From the NCBI GenBank assembly GCA_023428545.1, contig JAEYXH010000006.1, forward strand, positions 1-64,000: 64,000 nt of DNA, in the 5' to 3' direction. A program made the position numbers and the translations under genes. The notes beneath the pieces were generated by a model. That model saw only the letters and a program-made list of their open reading frames with translations. It did not search any database and was not told the DNA's origin. Below, piece after piece: positions 47,094 through 56,689 of this stretch; within the stretch, counting starts at the first letter, position 1; each line of letters starts with the position of its first letter. This DNA is from Bacteroidota bacterium. GTDB lineage: Bacteria > Bacteroidota > Bacteroidia > Bacteroidales > Prolixibacteraceae.

Positions 47094-48152
47094 ATGAAAA
47101 AATCAATCCTGTTTGCGGCAATCTTATATTGCCTGTCGTTTGGAGCTAAGGGTCAGGCAATTACTTATACCTTAGCCAGACCCATAAATTGTTCTTCCAG
47201 TCCTGATGGATTGCATCCGGTTCCCGGTGTACCCTATGTTTACAAAGCGGATTTTATCCCTGAAAAGGGACAGGCAACCTGGTTTGTTACCACTAATCCT
47301 GTATTTATTTCAGGCGGTAGCTTGTCGAATGATCTGGAGATTATAGGTGGAGATTATATTGAATCAGCTACAGGGTTAGGACTTAGCTCTGTTGATCAGA
47401 ATCCTTCGGCAATCGAAATAGTTTGGAAACCAAATGGGTTATCAAAGGTTGACTATGGATCAGAAAACAAGAGTCCACTTTTTGTCGGGGTTTTCTATAG
47501 TGGTCCCGAAGATGCTTGCGGTAAAAACATCCAGGCATTCAAGATCAGTCCGGTAATTGCATTTACACTTGATATTACCAATGTATCCAAAATTGGCAAT
47601 GAGTATGTACCTCTGGCTTACAATGAGTCATTGCATCATTGTCCCACTGATCCGGTAAGTTCGGAATACGATTACGGAACTGACCGGATGGTAATGAATT
47701 ATGGAATCAATAGCCTGATGTTTGAGGTGGTAGCAGCAAATTTTACAGATTCGTTTTATCCCTATTTCTCGGTTGAAGGTTTGGTGGAGGGGCAGACTGC
47801 CGACATATATTGGGGGTATACTCCAGAGACTGCCAATGTTGCCCTTGCAATTGGTGTTACCGGAAACTGGACCATGGCTAGGGAGTCTGCGATTGCGGCC
47901 AAAACTGAGGAATCAGACACATCAAGTGGCGTCTCTATTTTTGTAAGGATTGACATTCATCAAAACAAGTATGAAGGCTTGACCGGGAATTCCGTGACAC
48001 TCAAGGTTGATGCCTATGGTAATGGATATCTTGAAGATGTAAATGAATCCTGCGTTGCGGAAGGCAATTTTGCTGATCAGGCAACACAGGATTTATTACC
48101 CCGGCCTTCTATTTCAAATGAAGATCCAATCTCATTTATAATCAAGGATTAA
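47094..48152 (+). CDS. secreted hypothetical protein
   Basis: A 352-residue exported protein (signal peptide MKKSILFAAILYCLSFGAKG). The mature part is beta-rich with several cysteines (NCSSSPDG, EDACG, HHCPTDP, ESCVAEG) and no repeat or catalytic motif I can recognise. The phrase around YKADFIPEKGQATWFVTTNP suggests PKD-like or Ig-like strands. No sorting domain is present. It lies 157 bases after the Ig/HYR-like gene and 77 bases before the sorting-domain gene, so joint expression is plausible. Confidence 0.72.
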   Translation: MKKSILFAAILYCLSFGAKGQAITYTLARPINCSSSPDGLHPVPGVPYVYKADFIPEKGQATWFVTTNPVFISGGSLSNDLEIIGGDYIESATGLGLSSVDQNPSAIEIVWKPNGLSKVDYGSENKSPLFVGVFYSGPEDACGKNIQAFKISPVIAFTLDITNVSKIGNEYVPLAYNESLHHCPTDPVSSEYDYGTDRMVMNYGINSLMFEVVAANFTDSFYPYFSVEGLVEGQTADIYWGYTPETANVALAIGVTGNWTMARESAIAAKTEESDTSSGVSIFVRIDIHQNKYEGLTGNSVTLKVDAYGNGYLEDVNESCVAEGNFADQATQDLLPRPSISNEDPISFIIKD

Positions 48153-48229
48153 TGTCTTAACTGCTGATGGTTTTTATAATCACAATCATGGATGCAAGAA
48201 CCAATAAATTACGCAGGAAAACCTGAATT

Positions 48230-48904
48230 GTGAGATATTCTTGCTACACTGTTTTGGCCTGGCTTAAGATTTTGATCATTCTGCCGCTGATTCTTAAGGG
48301 ATCGAAAACGGCAGGTGTAAATGAAATTCTTCCGGGTGAGATTTCAGGAATCCAGATCAGGGTTCCTCCTGGAGTTTATTGCTTTTGGGAGCTTTATTCC
48401 AGTAGGGTCAGTGACTATATATCCAACCCAGGAAATTGTAAACAAACTCAGGCAGAAATTATACAAGGGCAGGGAACTTCTGAAATTCAAGTTCATTGGA
48501 AGGTTGAAGGCACATATTTCTATAAGGTTTCAGTTATTGACCCTTTTGGATGTATGAATGTTTTTGTTGGAATGGTTGTCGTAAAGCACCAGCCAGGGGA
48601 GAAGTTTTTTATTCCTGAAGGATTCTCTCCCGGGTATGATGGAATACATGATGATTTTCGGATTCTTGGTATTGAAGATTATCCGGATGCATGCCTGAAT
48701 GTGTTCAACAGGCAAGGCCAGTTGATTTTTAAAAAGGAAAAGTATGGGAACCTTGCATATTGGGGATTTCCCCGTGATGCATGGTGGAAGGGAGACAAAG
48801 AAGGAGCAGGGTTCGTTCCACAAGGTTCTTACCTGTATGTTTTAATTCTAAATAAAGAAATCACCATCAGAGGTACTGTAACAGTTGCTTTCGAAAGAAA
48901 ATAA
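48230..48904 (+). CDS. T9SS type B sorting-domain (gliding-motility-associated C-terminal) protein
   Basis: A 224-residue protein starting at GTG 48230, with a signal-like segment (about 5-26). A PKD-like domain (about 35-120; IQVHWKVEGTYFYKVSVID) is followed by a C-terminal CHU_C/type B sorting domain (about 125-224). Its hallmarks are FIPEGFSPGYDGIHDDFRI, LNVFNRQGQLIF and GSYLYVLIL. Such domains direct export across the outer membrane by the type IX secretion system and attachment to the surface. It is short for its class and contains little besides the sorting domain, so it may carry the two upstream products. Confidence 0.88.
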   Translation: MRYSCYTVLAWLKILIILPLILKGSKTAGVNEILPGEISGIQIRVPPGVYCFWELYSSRVSDYISNPGNCKQTQAEIIQGQGTSEIQVHWKVEGTYFYKVSVIDPFGCMNVFVGMVVVKHQPGEKFFIPEGFSPGYDGIHDDFRILGIEDYPDACLNVFNRQGQLIFKKEKYGNLAYWGFPRDAWWKGDKEGAGFVPQGSYLYVLILNKEITIRGTVTVAFERK

Positions 48905-48923
48905 TCCCAATAACTCTGGTTTA

Positions 48924-48958
48924 AATATTAAATGCCTGCATTGCAGGCATTTAATATT
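48924..48958. terminator. palindromic bidirectional terminator
   Basis: A nearly perfect palindrome of AATATTAAATGCC and its complement encloses TGCATTGCA. It separates the sorting-domain gene from the convergent tRNA-Arg and can act on both strands. Confidence 0.75.
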
Positions 48959-48966
48959 ATTTATAG

Positions 48967-49038
48967 TGACCCTATCGGGATTCGAACCCAAATCGTCAGA
49001 ACCGGAATCTGAAATTCTATCCATTGAACTATAGGGCC
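48967..49038 (-). tRNA. tRNA-Arg (anticodon CCG)
   Basis: Minus-strand cloverleaf. The acceptor GGCCCTA pairs with TAGGGTC (one G-T pair). The anticodon arm TCAGA-TTCCGGT-TCTGA shows anticodon CCG, and the T-arm has GGTTCGAATCC. The discriminator is A and CCA is not encoded. Confidence 0.96.
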
Positions 49039-49356
49039 AAGCAAGTGAACCTCATTAACAGCCTGCAAAAATAGAAAACTTTGTTGTTCTTTAAAATCCA
49101 TGATGGGATTATTTCTGCCAACGAGTGAAATTGTAAACCTTGCAAAAGCGTTTTGCCATACTTTGGTATCAAACCCCAGCAATCCAAATCCCCGTCCATC
49201 TGAAACAGGGTTGAATGTTAACAACTTTGCCGAAACGAGATCAAGTGTTTGGTATAAATCCAATTTGTTAATTATTCCGTTGATAACTGAATTGATGAGT
49301 TTAAATGAAATAGACCTACTCCAGCTATTTTTACAATGAACTAAAACATTCGAAGG
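49039..49356. other. gene-free stretch
   Basis: Between tRNA-Arg and the HD gene I see no supported gene. Short frames on either strand (79 plus-strand codons; about 100 minus-strand codons that run into the tRNA) show no domain or signal and are probably chance. It must contain the tRNA-Arg promoter on the minus strand. Confidence 0.45.
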
Positions 49357-50145
49357 ATGACAATCGTGGAATTTGATGGCAAGTGCAAGCAGTTTTTTGA
49401 ATCGTTTTTACTGTTTTATTCGGGTTGGAATAAAGGACAATCCCGTAAGGTGGAATTAAAAAAGCAACACTGCTATCGGGTTTCCGAACTAGCTGGTCAT
49501 ATTGCCGCATCATTGCAACTTGACAAGGAGGAAGTGGCTTTGGCAAGAATTATAGGATTGTTGCATGACCTAGGTCGTTTCCCTCAACTTTTGAAATTCA
49601 ACACCTATGATGATTCGATATCTGCCGATCATGCGTCACTAGCCATCGATGAACTTGAGAGGGGCAATCTTTTGCAAGAGGTCGACAAGGAAACAGCCTC
49701 ATTGATTAAAGTTGCCATTTATCAACACAATAAAGCTGTATTGCCTGAAAACCTTGATGAGCGAGAAATGCTTTTCTGCAATATCCTGAGGGATGCCGAT
49801 AAGTTGGATATTCTTCATTCACTTACAGAGTATTACGCCAATCCTTTTGGAGAACCAACCCATAGCATGTCATGGGATTTACCGCGTGGCAAGGGAATAA
49901 CAGAAGAAGTTGCCCTGACGATAAAAAGCGGTAAATCGGTTACACGTGAAGAACTTAAAACCCAGGACGATATTAAAATCATGCAGCTTTCATGGGTCTA
50001 TGATCTCAATTTTAAAGCTTCTTTCCGGATTCTTTCCAAAGGTCGATATATCGATATTATATACGGAGCACTTCCTAAAAGGGATGTGGTCTTTGACATT
50101 TATCGAAACGTAAGAATCTTTGTCGAGAACCAGTTTTTAAACTGA
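49357..50145 (+). CDS. HD-domain phosphohydrolase
   Basis: A 262-residue soluble protein. The HD-domain metal-binding residues are seen as H in KQHCYRVSELAGHIA, HD in LLHDLGRFPQL and D in ILRDADKLDIL. HD proteins of this size hydrolyse nucleotides or phosphate esters; the substrate is unknown. A BFD-like ferredoxin gene follows 41 bases downstream on the same strand and may be cotranscribed. Confidence 0.9.
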   Translation: MTIVEFDGKCKQFFESFLLFYSGWNKGQSRKVELKKQHCYRVSELAGHIAASLQLDKEEVALARIIGLLHDLGRFPQLLKFNTYDDSISADHASLAIDELERGNLLQEVDKETASLIKVAIYQHNKAVLPENLDEREMLFCNILRDADKLDILHSLTEYYANPFGEPTHSMSWDLPRGKGITEEVALTIKSGKSVTREELKTQDDIKIMQLSWVYDLNFKASFRILSKGRYIDIIYGALPKRDVVFDIYRNVRIFVENQFLN

Positions 50146-50186
50146 CGATAAAACATTATACCCTAAAAAGTGTTCTGTTTCTTGTT

Positions 50187-50393
50187 ATGGGAAGGAAACT
50201 GGTTTGTTTGTGTAACTTAGTCACGGAAAAGGAGATTCTATCCGCAATAAGAGATGGTGCTGTTTCCCTGCACGATGTAACCGAATTGACGGGAGCTGGG
50301 GAAAGCTGCGGGCGATGTCGGCCAGTTATTGAAAATATGCTGAAGGAAGCTGGCGTAAATGCTGAACCCAATCCCCAGGGAAGGTTGTTTTAA
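50187..50393 (+). CDS. BFD-like [2Fe-2S] ferredoxin
   Basis: A 68-residue protein with the bacterioferritin-associated-ferredoxin pattern: Cys-x-Cys near the N-terminus (VCLCNLVTEKEI) and Cys-x2-Cys later (GESCGRCRP), joined by the typical helix-turn-helix. In BFD these bind a 2Fe-2S cluster that reduces bacterioferritin to release iron. The same fold serves as an electron module in other oxidoreductases. No bacterioferritin gene is adjacent, so its partner is open. Confidence 0.9.
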   Translation: MGRKLVCLCNLVTEKEILSAIRDGAVSLHDVTELTGAGESCGRCRPVIENMLKEAGVNAEPNPQGRLF

Positions 50394-50403
50394 TCGCTTA
50401 GTG

Positions 50404-51273
50404 TCAAAACTGATTTACAAACGTTTTCATCCATTTTTTTAAATCCTCCCCGATTTCTTCGTCTTTCAGGCCGAAAATTATGTTGGTTTTAAGAAATCCC
50501 ATTTTGTTTCCTATATCATATCGTTTACCGTCAAAAATGAGACCGTACATAGCCTGATCCTGAACCATTTTTCGCATTGCATCTGTTAGTTGGATTTCAT
50601 TATTCATGCCCGGCGGGGTCTGTTCAAGGTAATCGAAGATGTCGGGAGTGAAAATATACCTACTGGCTACTGCCAAATTCGAGGGTGCTTCTTCAGCTGA
50701 TGGCTTTTCAATCCAGTCGGATGCAACATAAACATTGCCTTCAAGTTTGTGCCCATCAATGACACCATAGCGATGTACCAGTTCCGGTTTAACCTCTTCA
50801 AGAGCAACCACTGAGGCACGGTAACGATCAAATACATTCATTAGCTGGCGAGTGACAGGTTCACTGTCACTCTGCACCAGGGTGTCACCCAAGAGGACAG
50901 CAAAGGGTTCATTATTTACATGGTATTTTGCATATCTTACGGCATCCCCCAATCCATTCATCTCTTTCTGCCACACAAAATGAATATTGGCCATTTTGGA
51001 TATTCCCCTAATCTTCTCCAGCATTTCATAATTCTGTTTTTCGATCAGTGATTCTTCGAGGAACAGACTTCTGTCGAAGTGTTCCTCAATGGCCCTTTTG
51101 CCTTTACCTATAATCATCAGGATATCAGTTATTCCCGATGCTACTGCCTCTTCGACTACATACTGGATAACTGGTGTGTCAACAATAGGGATCATTTCCT
51201 TTGGCTGTGACTTGGTTATCGGAAGAAATCTTGTTCCATAACCAGCGGCCGGAATTACAGCTTTCTTAATCAT
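50404..51273 (-). CDS. galU: UTP--glucose-1-phosphate uridylyltransferase
   Basis: A 289-residue GalU-type nucleotidyltransferase. The N-terminal motif AAGYGTRFLPITKSQPKEM binds UTP, and VLLGDTLVQS, GVIDG and WIEKPSAEEAP are family motifs. It makes UDP-glucose (or, in promiscuous relatives, other UDP-sugars). Its start overlaps by four bases the end of a glucuronokinase-like gene upstream, so the two are translationally coupled. A kinase producing a sugar-1-phosphate followed by a UTP-dependent pyrophosphorylase suggests a sugar-salvage route to a UDP-sugar. Confidence 0.94.
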   Translation of the reverse strand: MIKKAVIPAAGYGTRFLPITKSQPKEMIPIVDTPVIQYVVEEAVASGITDILMIIGKGKRAIEEHFDRSLFLEESLIEKQNYEMLEKIRGISKMANIHFVWQKEMNGLGDAVRYAKYHVNNEPFAVLLGDTLVQSDSEPVTRQLMNVFDRYRASVVALEEVKPELVHRYGVIDGHKLEGNVYVASDWIEKPSAEEAPSNLAVASRYIFTPDIFDYLEQTPPGMNNEIQLTDAMRKMVQDQAMYGLIFDGKRYDIGNKMGFLKTNIIFGLKDEEIGEDLKKWMKTFVNQF

Positions 51274-52274
51274 GGGTGTATAACGATGTTGGGTTTGATC
51301 ACTTCAATTTCATGTTGGTCCATAAGGAGTTTCAATCCTAAAAACATTTCCTCATTACGATAGGTTCCGATAATTGCTCCACCTGAACCGGTGAATTTGG
51401 CGCTTGCTCCAGTTGATCTTGCCAATTCAACCATTTCGATATTGCCCGGGGTTATGGGAATGGTTTTCCTGCGAAGGTCAAAATTCTCATTCATCAGCTC
51501 ATGCATTGTATTGTAATCACCTATTACCATTGCCTGCAGGAACTCATTTGTGATTTCACCCCAGCGATTCATTGCGGCAAGGACTGCAGGATCACCAATC
51601 TCGAAACGTGCCCGAAGATTGTTGTGTACAACCTCGGTTCCTTCCGATAGATTTCTGCGATAGGCTATGAAAAAGGGAGGAAGGCAATCACTGGGCACAG
51701 GTTCATATTTTCCAAATCCGTGCTGATCCATATGATCTTTATTGAAGTCCATGTAAATGGGATGTTCAAAGGCTTGGGCTACCCGATCCTGAAGTCCGGC
51801 AGCTATCCCAAGTTCCCTTGTTTCAACCGATAGGACGAGATTTGCCAATATTTGCGGTGGAATATCCAATTGGTAAAACCGTAAAAGGGCTTTGAAACAA
51901 GCCGTAATGATTGCGCTTGATCCTGCCAATCCCAGCCTCAGTGGAATGTTGGAACTATACCGTATCGTGAAATTCCGTTGATCAAGTAATATACCATTAT
52001 CCCGGCAATAATCGTGAAATACCTTAATTGAAGCTTTGAGTAATCGCAATCCTCCATAATACCCTGCAAAGCATACGTCCTTCACGAGTTCATCGATACT
52101 TTGAAACCAGGCAACATCAAGCCTTTCAGGTTTAACTTCAAGTTCAGGTGTTTCCCAAAGCTGTACTTTAGCCAGAAAATTGGAAAAAACAAAGGCTATG
52201 GTTTTCCCAAAATAACCATCAGATGGATTTCCAATGACAGCGGCCCTAGGGTATGAATAAGTCTCTATTATCAT
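51270..52274 (-). CDS. GHMP kinase, glucuronokinase-like
   Basis: ATG 52274 (MIIETYSYPRAAVIGNPSDG) gives 334 residues; an upstream TTG four codons earlier is less likely. The GHMP ATP-binding motif is PLRLGLAGSSAIIT near residue 110. The N-terminal RAAVIGNPSDGYFGKTIA and C-terminal GASAKFTGSGGAIIG segments resemble plant glucuronokinase (ARVGFLGNPSDVYFG-like), which makes glucuronate-1-phosphate. Other GHMP kinases are possible. It overlaps galU by four bases. I infer a two-step route from glucuronate or a related sugar to the UDP-sugar. The sugar is not proven. Confidence 0.82.
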   Translation of the reverse strand: MIIETYSYPRAAVIGNPSDGYFGKTIAFVFSNFLAKVQLWETPELEVKPERLDVAWFQSIDELVKDVCFAGYYGGLRLLKASIKVFHDYCRDNGILLDQRNFTIRYSSNIPLRLGLAGSSAIITACFKALLRFYQLDIPPQILANLVLSVETRELGIAAGLQDRVAQAFEHPIYMDFNKDHMDQHGFGKYEPVPSDCLPPFFIAYRRNLSEGTEVVHNNLRARFEIGDPAVLAAMNRWGEITNEFLQAMVIGDYNTMHELMNENFDLRRKTIPITPGNIEMVELARSTGASAKFTGSGGAIIGTYRNEEMFLGLKLLMDQHEIEVIKPNIVIHP

Positions 52275-52427
52275 ACTATTCAACAATACAAAACCTTCCC
52301 GTCAGGATTAGTAAATTCAATATTTCTATTGGGAAAGATTTGGTTTATTCGGCACAAATTTAAAACAATTCACCGATGCAAAATCCCATGATGAAATTAT
52401 GGTGGATATAGATAGTGCAACAATTAT

Positions 52428-54332
52428 TTACATCCATTTCTTCATGGCGGTCTTATTTATGTCATTCAAGATATTTTTTGCTTCAGGGGTATAAAGGTAT
52501 TCAAGTTCTTTACTGAAATAGGTGTTGATTTTACCCCTGACCATTTTCATGGATGAATTAAGAAGCGCATTATCTTCAGAAAATGACTCCGGCAAAACCG
52601 CAATGGTAGCGGGAAGCCATCTTTCAGGAAACTGGCCTTCGAATTTGCCCCCCTTCTTGTAGGCATCAATTTCTTTTTGAAGAGTCTTCAATGCAAATTC
52701 AACCGCTACGTCACTTCCTTTGGCAAAACCTTGTTTTTCAGCTTCACGAATCAATAATGCTGCATTAGGGACAAGTAGTCCGACAGTGTATGGATTTTGG
52801 TTATTGTGCAACATGGCTTGGTCAATGTATGGTGATTGATCCACCATGGCCTCTTCGATTCCTTCAGGACTGTACTTTTCACCATCAGATGAGATCAAAA
52901 GGCTTTTAAAACGGCCGAGAACATAGAGGAACCCGTCGGAATCCATAAATCCCATATCGCCGGTATGCAGCCATCCATTGCGGAGTGTATCGGCCGTGGC
53001 GACAGGGTTGTCCCAGTATCCGACCATTACATTGTCACCTTTAATACAAATCTCACCCTTCTCGCCCAGTGGCAATTCAATGCCTTTGTCGTCAAGGATC
53101 TTGAGTTCCATATGTTTAACCAGTTTTCCTGAAGAACCAAATTTGATGTTGGCCAGTGAATTACTGGAGATCACCGGAGAGGCTTCCGATAATCCATATC
53201 CCTGGCACATAGGAATACCTATTGCATAAAAAAACCGTTGGAGTTCAATATCCAGAAGAGCTCCTCCTCCGACGAAAAATCGCATTTCACCCCCGAAACC
53301 ATCTCTGATCTTCGTGAACAGGATTTTGTCAAAGAGTGAAAGTAATGGTTTGAGCAGTATTCGGGATCCTTTGCCCCTGTTCCATCCATTTGCATTATAA
53401 CGATATGCCACCTTTAATGCAAAATTGAAAAGTTTCCATGTAGTTTCTCCTTTGGTGCGAATGCTTGCTTCGATGTTTTTTCTGAAATTCTTGGCCAGTG
53501 CAGGTACACTCATCATGATATGGGGCTTGAATTCCTTTATGTTTTTGGGTACATTTCGTAAGGTTTCCAAGGGCGTTTTTCCCTGCTCGACGGATGCCAC
53601 CGATGCACCATTATACATGAAACAATAGAGACAGGCAGTATGGGCAAATGAATGATCCCATGGTAGTATTGCCAGAGTTCGCCATGTAGAGTCAATTGAC
53701 ATTAGGGTATTGGCCTGTAAAGTATTTGCAGCATAATTGAGGTGACTTAACATTATTCCCTTAGGATCAGCTGTTGTGCCTGAAGTATAACTGATATTTG
53801 CCAGATCGCCAGGTTGGATATTCTGCCAAATTTGGGTTAACCGTTCAGGGTTTTCCTTAAGCAACTCATCGCCCATCCTTAACACTTGGTCATAATCAAT
53901 ATCTCCTTGCAATTTATTGGGTTTGCCGTCAAAATAAATTATTTTCTCCAGCGAAGGCAGATCGTTCCTGATTTCTTCGGCTTTGGGAGCCTGGTTTCGT
54001 GATACCAGCAACATCCTGGCTCCGGAATGTTTAAGCCTGAATGCCAATTCATTTGATGCATCTAGTTTTACTGATAAGGGCACATTTATTCCCCCGGCAT
54101 ACAAGATCCCAAGTTCTCCTATAATCCATGAATTCCGTCCTTCCGAGATTAACCCAACCCGGTCGCCCTTTTTTAGCCCATGTTGCAACAATCCTGCAGC
54201 AAATTTTAATATTTCATTGTGGGTTTCACGATAGGTTATTCCTTCATATTTGCCATTCCTTTTTTCCCATAGATAAATATTGTCGGGATACTTGGCAACA
54301 CTGCTTTCAAAAAGTTCAATAATAGTTTTCAT
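52428..54332 (-). CDS. AMP-dependent long-chain acyl-CoA synthetase
   Basis: A 634-residue adenylate-forming enzyme. The ATP/AMP motif is YTSGTTADPKGIMLS. Later motifs are GYGLSEASPVIS, LHTGDMGFMDSDGF and the hinge GRFKSLLISSDGEKYSPE. It activates fatty acids as acyl-AMP and then acyl-CoA for lipid synthesis or breakdown, at the cytosolic face of the membrane. It is divergently placed from a GntR-type regulator across 219 bases. A regulatory link is possible but not shown. Confidence 0.94.
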   Translation of the reverse strand: MKTIIELFESSVAKYPDNIYLWEKRNGKYEGITYRETHNEILKFAAGLLQHGLKKGDRVGLISEGRNSWIIGELGILYAGGINVPLSVKLDASNELAFRLKHSGARMLLVSRNQAPKAEEIRNDLPSLEKIIYFDGKPNKLQGDIDYDQVLRMGDELLKENPERLTQIWQNIQPGDLANISYTSGTTADPKGIMLSHLNYAANTLQANTLMSIDSTWRTLAILPWDHSFAHTACLYCFMYNGASVASVEQGKTPLETLRNVPKNIKEFKPHIMMSVPALAKNFRKNIEASIRTKGETTWKLFNFALKVAYRYNANGWNRGKGSRILLKPLLSLFDKILFTKIRDGFGGEMRFFVGGGALLDIELQRFFYAIGIPMCQGYGLSEASPVISSNSLANIKFGSSGKLVKHMELKILDDKGIELPLGEKGEICIKGDNVMVGYWDNPVATADTLRNGWLHTGDMGFMDSDGFLYVLGRFKSLLISSDGEKYSPEGIEEAMVDQSPYIDQAMLHNNQNPYTVGLLVPNAALLIREAEKQGFAKGSDVAVEFALKTLQKEIDAYKKGGKFEGQFPERWLPATIAVLPESFSEDNALLNSSMKMVRGKINTYFSKELEYLYTPEAKNILNDINKTAMKKWM

Positions 54333-54551
54333 CTATTTGGTTTTTTGTGAATTACTGTTAACGTCCCGATTAGCCTAAGGCCGGTTATGAGTTAAGATAA
54401 AGAATATTACTGGTGTGTTGGGTTTGTTGCCGGTAAAAATTACATGATCTTTCTGGTGCATCTTCAAATTTAGGAAATTTTTGGAATCAGAATTTCTAAC
54501 GATCTCATTTTTTAATTGTTAAATTAGCATCCACTTAAATATTACGCTAAA

Positions 54552-55556
54552 ATGTCCAAACCCGGGATTCGTATCCATTTTCATGGCTCTACACCAAAAT
54601 ACAGACAGGTGATGGACGCAATTATTCAGTCTATTGAAAGGAAGCACCTGCGATTGGGTGACAAGCTGCCTTCAATAAATCAAATCTGTTTGGAGAATGA
54701 TGTACACAGGGATACTGTTATGGTCGCCCTAAACCAACTTAAGGCCAAAGGAATAATACGTAGCTACCAGGGGAAAGGATATTACATTAGCAGCATCGAC
54801 ATAGATATAAAAGAAAAAGTGTTTGTGCTGTTGGAAGAGTTGAACGAAAGGACAAGTTCCATTTACAATTCTTTTATAAAGTCCTTTGATTCGGAAATTT
54901 CGGCAGATCTTTTTTTTGTGAATCACAACTTATTGAAGATACGAAACATGGTTTCGGGTCACTTGGGGAAATACACCCATTATGTAATGGCATCCGAGAT
55001 TTATGAATATGTGTCACATTTAATCACAAAGGACCTTTATTCGAGATTGATCGTTATAGGTCGTTCCAAAGGCCTTCATAAATCAATTTCTTGTGTCTAT
55101 CAGGATTGTGAAAGTGATATGTACGAAATGATGAAAATTGTTCGCAAGAGCTTGAGTAAGTATTGTCGGCTGGTCTATCTTCATCAGGGCATAATTGAAC
55201 CTGAAGGTCGAATCAACGGATTCATACGCTATTGCCGTGAAGAAAATGTGGAACATTTAATTGTTGATAAAATTGAGAATCTGCGGATCAGACAATATGA
55301 AGCTTTTTTTACTGCCGATGATCGTTCAATGGTGGAAATTATCAGGCAGATACGCCTGAGTGGATTTCTTCCCGGGGAGGAGGTCGGATTGGTTTCTTTT
55401 GGTGAATCCATTCTTAAGGAAGTACTGGTTGGAGGGTTAACCACTATTTCGGTTGATTACACTGAATTTGGACAACGCCTTATTGAACTTATTAAAAGTG
55501 GGAAAAGGGGATCATTCAGAATTCGATCAAGGATTATGCAAAGAGCATCACTTTAA
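54552..55556 (+). CDS. GntR-family regulator with LacI-type sensor domain
   Basis: A 334-residue regulator. The N-terminal winged helix-turn-helix (about 10-78) of the GntR family has KLPSINQICLENDVHRDTV as the recognition region. A periplasmic-binding-protein-like sensor (about 90-334) follows, with EEVGLVSFGESILKEVLVGG resembling LacI/AraR sugar-sensing folds. The AraR-type arrangement usually responds to a sugar. Here the ligand is unknown. The gene runs towards a phosphatase gene 34 bases downstream and is divergent from the acyl-CoA synthetase. Confidence 0.92.
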   Translation: MSKPGIRIHFHGSTPKYRQVMDAIIQSIERKHLRLGDKLPSINQICLENDVHRDTVMVALNQLKAKGIIRSYQGKGYYISSIDIDIKEKVFVLLEELNERTSSIYNSFIKSFDSEISADLFFVNHNLLKIRNMVSGHLGKYTHYVMASEIYEYVSHLITKDLYSRLIVIGRSKGLHKSISCVYQDCESDMYEMMKIVRKSLSKYCRLVYLHQGIIEPEGRINGFIRYCREENVEHLIVDKIENLRIRQYEAFFTADDRSMVEIIRQIRLSGFLPGEEVGLVSFGESILKEVLVGGLTTISVDYTEFGQRLIELIKSGKRGSFRIRSRIMQRASL

Positions 55557-55590
55557 GCAGAAGATTACATTACAGCTGAAAAGAATATTT

Positions 55591-56514
55591 ATGTACGATA
55601 TTATTGGCGATATACATGGTCATGCAACCATATTGAAGAATTTATTCGATAAACTGGGATATAAGAAAGGGATTAACGGATACTTTCATCCGGAACGCAA
55701 GGCTGTATTTGTTGGCGATTTTACAAACAGAGGACCCGAGATCCGGAAAACCTTAAGGACCGTAAGACAAATGGTAGAAGCTGGAAATGCCATGGCAGTT
55801 CTTGGAAATCATGAAATTAACAATATTCTATATCATCTCAGACCTGAAAATGATGTTCCTTTATTGGATATCCATGGTAAAAGATATTTATCGGTAACAC
55901 AGACCATCGAGGAGTTTAAACCTTATGCCCAGGAATGGAAGGAGCATCGGAAATGGTTACGTACCCTTCCTTTTTTCCTGGAGCTTGAAGGGATTAGGGT
56001 AGCTCATGCATACTGGAGCGATTCGCATATACGCATAATAAAGGAGAATCTGCCGGAAGGTAAGATCAGTAAACAAATATTCAGGGATCTGATCCTTAAT
56101 CCACATTCTGATCTGTCACAGGCTATTTTGCAAACAACGCGTGGAGTTCACCTGATTCTTCCGCCAGATTTGAAAATCATGGATCATAGGAAAAGGAACC
56201 ATCGCTTTTTTAGGATTCGTTGGTGGGAAACACCTGAAGGAAAGAGCTTTCAAAACTGGTCATTTGAAAGTAAATTTCGATTGCCGAATTACACCATTCC
56301 ACCGGAGATATATCCCCGATTTGAGATATATCCTGAAGACGCACCTCCTTTATTCTTTGGTCATTACTGTCGGGGCAGAGGACCCTTTGTAATAAGGAAA
56401 AACCTTTGTTGTATTGATTCGTGTATCACCTCCCATAAAATGCTATCAGCCTATCGCTGGAATGGGGAAAGTGAATTGGACCCACAACAGATTGTGGTTG
56501 CAGGCCCGTCATAA
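55591..56514 (+). CDS. metallophosphoesterase
   Basis: The start at ATG 55591 (MYDIIGDIHGHATILK) gives 307 residues; the frame is open further upstream but overlaps the regulator gene. Calcineurin-like motifs DIIGDIHGH, FVGDFTNRGPEI and LGNHEINNIL place the metal-binding residues at the N-terminus. The family includes serine/threonine phosphatases and bis(5'-nucleosyl)-tetraphosphatases. The C-terminal half (about 150-307) has a GHYCRGRGP motif supplying further metal ligands. The substrate is undetermined. Confidence 0.92.
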   Translation: MYDIIGDIHGHATILKNLFDKLGYKKGINGYFHPERKAVFVGDFTNRGPEIRKTLRTVRQMVEAGNAMAVLGNHEINNILYHLRPENDVPLLDIHGKRYLSVTQTIEEFKPYAQEWKEHRKWLRTLPFFLELEGIRVAHAYWSDSHIRIIKENLPEGKISKQIFRDLILNPHSDLSQAILQTTRGVHLILPPDLKIMDHRKRNHRFFRIRWWETPEGKSFQNWSFESKFRLPNYTIPPEIYPRFEIYPEDAPPLFFGHYCRGRGPFVIRKNLCCIDSCITSHKMLSAYRWNGESELDPQQIVVAGPS

Positions 56515-56689
56515 ATTGAATCCATTTTTGCAACGTGGAAGTCACAGTACCATATTATCCCAATAGTATATTTCAGATGGTTACCCAGATGAAGATATGA
56601 GTGGAAATTCTATGTTTTAAATATCCAAAATTGATTTTCTGCTGATATATAGAGGGATGCGGTCGTTATTTCTATAAAAATGGTAGAAA

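Noticed and set aside
48961..49263. 100-codon minus-strand frame near tRNA-Arg
   Set aside because: Runs through the tRNA gene, so it cannot be a normal protein gene.
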